DNA of 64,000 bases. It comes from Mimachlamys varia. Its lineage: Eukaryota; Mollusca; Bivalvia; Pectinida; Pectinidae. How positions within the stretch are numbered: position 1 is the first letter of the stretch; each line of letters opens with the position of its first letter. Of the stretch, positions 58,831-64,000 are shown piece after piece. The translations under genes and the position numbers were made by a program. The notes under the pieces are model-generated. The model had not been told where the DNA came from. It ran no database searches and worked only from the letters and a program-made list of their open reading frames with translations. Location of the stretch: the NCBI GenBank assembly GCA_947623455.1, contig OX392534.1, positions 40,553,426 through 40,617,425 of the forward strand, in the 5' to 3' direction.

Positions 58831-60514
58831 TGGATTGAAATTTTCACGGTGAAGCGTCCGTTCATACAATGACGACAGATTTTATATTAGCCTTTCTTAA
58901 ATGACAATTGTCTACCAGTATCTGAGCGTGTTTACGCTTTCGATAGTAAAAACAGAAGTTGTATACAAGGAAATATCAGACCACTTCCTTATTACGTAAG
59001 CTGTAAGCTGAGATAAACCTACATATACGTACCTTATAGACGACGGAGCTAACTAGTGGCGGGCACGTGATGCTGTGTCACTGCTACATGTAATGAGGAA
59101 GACGATGTTTACGAGGACCCACGTCTGTGTACATACTGAAGTGGTTTTATATGACAGTTAAAATTAATAGACGATTATCGGATTTTTTTAAAAAGTGAAA
59201 GCATATTTAAATAAATGTTTCTATGTTCAAAACGTCATAAAGATTTTTCCCGATTATGTTTTCAGTCCGTGGTCAAAGAACGGGTTCTTAGTGATACTGC
59301 ACCATTTGACGATATACAAAGAAATGTCATCAGTACAATTACGACTTTCCCTTTATATATGTTCTTGCTTGGCTTTGGGTTTCTGGAGGTTAACTGAACA
59401 CCTGGTTTTATCTCCATTAAAATTATAAAACAATTATGTATGCTATAATAAAGGGCGATGTTACCATTCATATACTTTCAAACATGACGAGATACTGGTC
59501 CGTACACCATGCCATCTGTAATACCAGATTAAGCCATATCTATGGTAGTTTGATTATGTATTCTGGAGTGTTTCGAAACTAATTAAGATGATTTATAATA
59601 TTTCCAACGAGGTTATACAGTGTATAATTGCAACAATAGATCAGTTTCTGGTTGTTTAAAGGTCCATCGACAATTTGAGTCATTTAGAGCAAACAAACTA
59701 TAGAATTGATTAAATTATGGTGTTTATTTCTTGTTGTAGACGGTGAAATAATACCGTGTCTATTATTGGACACTTAAACATAATAGCTACAAATCCTACT
59801 TTACGAAAACAACTCTGATGTCGGCTCTACTTGAACTGTGGTTAAATCGTTTACGAAACTACATCGGATGCTAGCTTTACCTTGTACACACTGTAAACCA
59901 CAGCGAAACATATGTTAGGTAAATACACAATATATCAAGCATAGCGCCAACCATGATCTTAGTTTCCGAATCACTTGTATTCGAGGGCAGGTGTACCGAG
60001 AAAGAATTCCTCTCCTGGCACACGATTATACCGACTCATGTACGTCCATTACTCGCCTAGAAAGGGGGCGCTTCTCCTAAATCCAGGCTAGAGTAAGTAG
60101 GAATCTGACATTTGGCATAAAGCACGTGTAGTGGAGAGGGCGTCCGTCGAACACATTCAGATGCTGTCTACGATCGACACAAACTCTTAAAATAGCCACA
60201 TCAATGCCGAGAATAAACCGGATGGGGTGTTCGTCAATGAAAAGTACAAAACAAGATGACAAGGGAATACAAGAAAAGAGTTACTATAGAAACGTTATCC
60301 TTGGTGCGAGTAATTTAACGCGCCATTTTCATTTGATGTGTTGTGAAATGCCAATATATCAACACATTAAATAAACGGCTTCGTGAGATAGACACAAACC
60401 GGGTAAATGACGTATGTGTATCAGAACAGATAATGTCCAACAAATGATATAAAATATAAACTTTATTTATTTTACAACAATTATGAAACAAGTAATCCAA
60501 CTTATATTAATCAC
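58831..60514. other. No feature seen
   Basis: Two diverged ~55-bp copies (tttacgaaaacaactctgat near 59802 and tttacgaaactacatcggat near 59850) lie in tandem. Frames at 59195-59471 and 60077-60262 are unrecognised. Confidence 0.35.
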
Positions 60515-60695
60515 TCTTGTTGGTCCGGATGTTAGCGCTCGAGGGGTCTTATTGTGGGAGGAAACCGGAGTACTCGGAGAAAACCCACGTGGTCGGACAG
60601 GTGACTCCATACCTTTTCACGTCCGGTTGGGGAATCGAACCTCGGTCGCCTTGGTGAAAGACAAGTGCGTTATCCACTGCACAACCCGACCAACC
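60515..60695 (-). mobile_element. tRNA-derived SINE, family 3 (Glu-like head)
   Basis: On the minus strand the head reads TGCAGTGGATAACGCACTTG, then CTTTCACC (anticodon-loop-like, TTC), then a good B box GGTTCGATTCC. The body shares the core ggaggaaaccggagtactcg with family 1. The anticodon stem no longer pairs fully, so it is a SINE head, not a tRNA gene. Confidence 0.75.
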
Positions 60696-61069
60696 AACGA
60701 TGTAGGATAGAGATGAACAGGTCCGAAGTAAAACGGCAACTTTCACCTCTGACGACATTCAAGCAGGTGTAATAGTCCTGTGTTTCTTTACCATGTACCC
60801 CAGATACACGCGTTGCTGTTTGAATTCTCACCTTGATATTGTCCAGAGAATTTTATCAGGATGTCATTTTAAATCTACATGTCTTATTGTGTATATTTCA
60901 CGGTCAAATCTCTTGCATAATTCAAACCAAATACCATATCCTGAGGCAGTTCAAAATCCCAATAAAAAACTTTTCAATCTTTAACTCTTTTACCCCAAAA
61001 GACACATTTGAACTTTCCTATTTAAAGGTTGAAGAAGTTCATTATACCATTCCAGGGGCGAATGAGTTA
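60696..61069. other. No feature seen
   Basis: Unique-looking DNA; a 109-codon plus frame (60833-61162) runs into the pyrimidine tract and is unrecognised. Confidence 0.35.
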
Positions 61070-61510
61070 ACGAGCCCACCCCCCCCCCCCCTCCCCAACC
61101 CCAATCCCAGACCTTCTCATTTCAAGTCGAGGCTTTCTAACTTGGTTCACGGTAAACTTTAGCTACCCCATCCGTCACGACACTCCCTCAGGACCTTCCA
61201 CGCTTTATTCCCTGTCCCAGATGACACTTTCCCGAGTTCGCTATCCCTACACTTTTTCTTTCCGTAAACTCCTTTCCCTTCCCTTTCCCACCGATCACAC
61301 TCCCTATCTTTCCCCGGCGATTGCTCGCACGAATTAGGATTTCCTATACTTTGTCTCCTTTTCCGACGACCCCCCTCCCCCCGGAGCGCATTATCTTGCT
61401 TTCCCTTCTCCGCGATCCTCTCCCCTCACAATCCTATTTAAGGTTCCCTTCCCGGCGACCCCCCCCCCCCCCCAGTGGTCCCCCTCCCGAGCTCCCCTCC
61501 ACCATCAGGA
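61070..61510. repeat. Pyrimidine-rich tract (plus strand)
   Basis: C/T-rich over about 440 bp, with C13 at 61079 and C14 near 61460 and repeated ccctttccc words. Interrupted by mixed sequence, so it is not a simple repeat throughout. Possible triplex-forming DNA. Confidence 0.7.
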
Positions 61511-62029
61511 GACAGTAAAAGCGCTGAGTCATCCTCAGCGAATGTTCCATGGAATATGGTCTTCGTTTTCTCGTCAGCTAGACAATTTGTACCCTGTACT
61601 AAAGCTATTTGTAAGATCGATGATTTGGTGCCGCCGTGAGGTGTAATTACACTGCCAAAGCTAATCATCTCACTCTCTCTATAAAAAATATACTGTTTAA
61701 TTACAAAAAAATATCTCGTGAGAAATGTTTCGTGAAGGAGAAAAATATTGATATCTTTTGCAAAACGTTTCAGTACATTGTCTAAAAAAATAATATAGCA
61801 TCGTCAAATTTTACAAAAGTATGATAGAACTTCTTGTTAGCATAATTAAAATTGGAACTGCTTCCAATCATCGTCCCGCAGAAAATTAAGATAAAAACAG
61901 AACGCGGCCGAACACGTGAATGGCATTAACTCCGTATCCAAAGCTTACAACCCAGTTCTGTCTTAGTTAGAAGTCGTGATTTTTTATGTCCATCAAGGAG
62001 TACATGGTAACGTTCATTAGGTCTTGACA
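61511..62029. other. No feature seen
   Basis: Unique-looking, AT-rich. Confidence 0.35.
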
Positions 62030-63315
62030 CATTTTATTTTTTGACTTTACAATGTCAATATTGACTGATATTTAATAGTTTCTCACTTAAAATGTCAATA
62101 ATGCCTGATGTTTAATGGTTTCTTACTTTACAGTGTCAATACTGACTGATGTTTAATGGTTTCTCACTTAAAATGTCAATAATGCCTGATGTTTAATGGT
62201 TTCTCAATTTACAATGTCTATATAGACTGATGTTTAATGGTTTCTGAATTTACAAGGTCAATATTGACTGATGTTTAATGCTTTCTTAATTTACAATGTC
62301 AATGCTGACTGATTTTTAATCGTTTCTCACTTTACAATGTCAATATTGACTGATGTTTCATGCTTTCTTAATTTACACTGTCAATATTGACTGATGTTTA
62401 ATGTATTCTTTATTTACAATGTCAATATTGACTGATATTTAATGGTTTCTTAATTTTACAGTGTCATTACTGACTGATGTTTAATGGTTTCTCACTTTAC
62501 CATGTCAATATTGACTGATGTTTTATGCTTCCTTAATTTACAATGTCAATCCTGACTGATGTTTAATGGTTTCTTACTTTACAACGTCAATACTGACTGA
62601 TGTTAAATGGTTTCTTACTTTACAACGTCAATACTGACTGATGTTTCATGGTTTCTTACTTTACAACGTCAATACTGACTGATGTTTCATGGTTTCTTAC
62701 TTTACAACGTCAATACTGACTGATGTTTCTAGGTTTCTTACTTTACAACGTCAATACTGACTGATGTTAAATGGTTTCTTACTTTACAACGTCAATACTG
62801 ACTGATGTTAAATGTTTTTTCAATTTACAATTTCACTATTTACTGATGTGTAATGTTATTTTTTTTGAATTTCAGAATGTCGATAGTGACAGATTTCAAC
62901 AGCATATTTCTTCAGTGTGTCAAAATTGACTAAGGTGTAATGGTTTCTTACTTTACAGGGTCAATATTGAATAATGTTTAATAAATTGTTACTTTAACGA
63001 TCTCAGTATTGATTGAATTCTAATGGTTTGTAACTTTCAACGTTCATATTGTTGGATGTTAATAGGCTATTACTTTACTGAAACAGTATTTGATGGGTTG
63101 TTCTTTAAAATGTCATATTGACTGAAGTGTAATGGTTTGTAACTTCAATGTCAATTTTGACTGGTGTTTAATGGCTTGTTTTTTTAACAATGACAATACT
63201 GTCTAAATTTTAAGAGTTATGTACTTTGCAATGTCAATATTGACTTATGATTAATGGTTTGTTACTCTATGATGTCATTTATGACTAGTGTTAATGGTTT
63301 GACTGATTTTAATGA
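62030..63315. repeat. 41-bp minisatellite with GTCAATATTGAC
   Basis: About 30 units of actgatgtttaatggtttct + tactttacaacgtcaatactg. Best preserved at 62560-62810; diverged after 62860. Many units contain the perfect 12-bp palindrome gtcaatattgac. Confidence 0.95.
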
Positions 63316-63694
63316 GAGTGTTCTTGAAATTGTTTAAAGGGAAAAAATGAGGAAAGTTGGAATCCTGCAATGTCACCACAAAATATACAGTTATACATAC
63401 CCATTCGGCTTTGTGATATGTTTTGTCATGTGAAATGAAGATGTTTATCAAGAAAAGTGGTAATGCCTTTTGATAGGGCTACTTCGCGCTCTTCGGTTGA
63501 ACGTGGGCTTAATTTGCTTCATACATCTTTTTCAACTCCTTGGTATGCTTGCTTTGTAAGAATTCTGTTAAGAAACTCGTACCCTTAGGTTGACTTTATA
63601 TTTCTATTAGGGTGTCGGAGATCATGAAATAGACTGCGTCGTTTATGATAAACACATTTCGGCGCCAAATTCCTAGACGACATATACAATGTAC
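63316..63694. other. No feature seen
   Basis: Unique-looking DNA between the 41-bp array and the purine tract. Confidence 0.35.
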
Positions 63695-63915
63695 TAGAAC
63701 AGGGAGGCGGAGTGGGGGAGTAATGAAGATGATGAGGCAGATAAAAATGATTAGGGGGATAGAGAGACATAGGAGATGAAAAAATGATGATAGAAGAGAG
63801 GCGGGACGGATGAGAGAGGGAGGAAAAGAGTGAGAGGAGAGGGTTAGGGATTAAAAAAGATGAGGGCGGGGGTGAGAGGGGGAGGGGAGGACAGGGGAGG
63901 CAAAATAGGAGAGGA
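63695..63915. repeat. Purine-rich tract (plus strand)
   Basis: About 220 bp of nearly pure A/G (gagagggaggaaaagagtga-type) with G-runs and ga repeats. The minus frame over it is Pro/Ser/Leu-rich and an artefact. Possible triplex (H-DNA) former. Confidence 0.85.
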
Positions 63916-64000
63916 CGTTGAATGATATCATGCAAACGAAAATGATAAAATTTGTGACTTTACAGTGAGTGTATTAAAGAAGGGGAGGGTAGCACATATT

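Overview
The window is animal nuclear DNA, AT-rich and dominated by repeats. It probably comes from a bivalve mollusc, perhaps a scallop. The evidence is short exons with consensus GT-AG introns, several tRNA-headed SINEs of a type I associate with molluscs, a 5'-truncated jockey/CR1-like non-LTR retrotransposon, many foldback MITEs, and about 18 minisatellite arrays covering roughly a fifth of the sequence. Nothing looks prokaryotic: no operons, no ribosome binding sites, no CRISPR. The species call is an inference.

The one host gene I can build with confidence is at the left edge on the minus strand (3092 down to 851, continuing off the window). Five coding exons join in frame through consensus splice sites. 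They encode the N-terminal ~140 residues of an integrase-core protein: a helix-turn-helix-like head, an arginine-rich stretch and a W-H-x-D-G segment that probably holds the first catalytic aspartate. Three other short ATG-initiated segments (9518, 36224, 41043) are only candidate first exons.

Layout. 0-3.1 kb: integrase gene. 3.3-9 kb: hairpin repeats, a 45-bp satellite carrying a LINE tail and a MITE, a 20-bp minisatellite with two MITEs near its left edge, and a 34-38-bp minisatellite. 9.5-18 kb: candidate exon, hAT-type MITEs, SINE, G-rich tract, 41-bp array. 19.4-20.7 kb: 29-bp CACGTG array. 21-28.2 kb: MITEs, a MITE that contains its own 45-bp array, a CRE/GC-box cluster, and a 68-bp array. 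28.6-30.2 kb: LINE copy with an 11-bp target-site duplication and a nested pogo-like MITE. 30-44 kb: foldbacks, SINEs and small arrays. 44.8-58.8 kb: six large or medium arrays plus a near-perfect 150-bp palindrome. 60-64 kb: a SINE, a pyrimidine-rich tract, a 41-bp array and a purine-rich tract.

The parts do not form a pathway. They record repeated transposon insertion and tandem amplification around one recognisable gene. Several insertions (in the 4.7 kb, 6.0-6.4 kb and 28.8 kb repeats) sit inside older repeats, which gives a relative order of events. All calls come from reading the sequence by eye; no alignment or database search was run.
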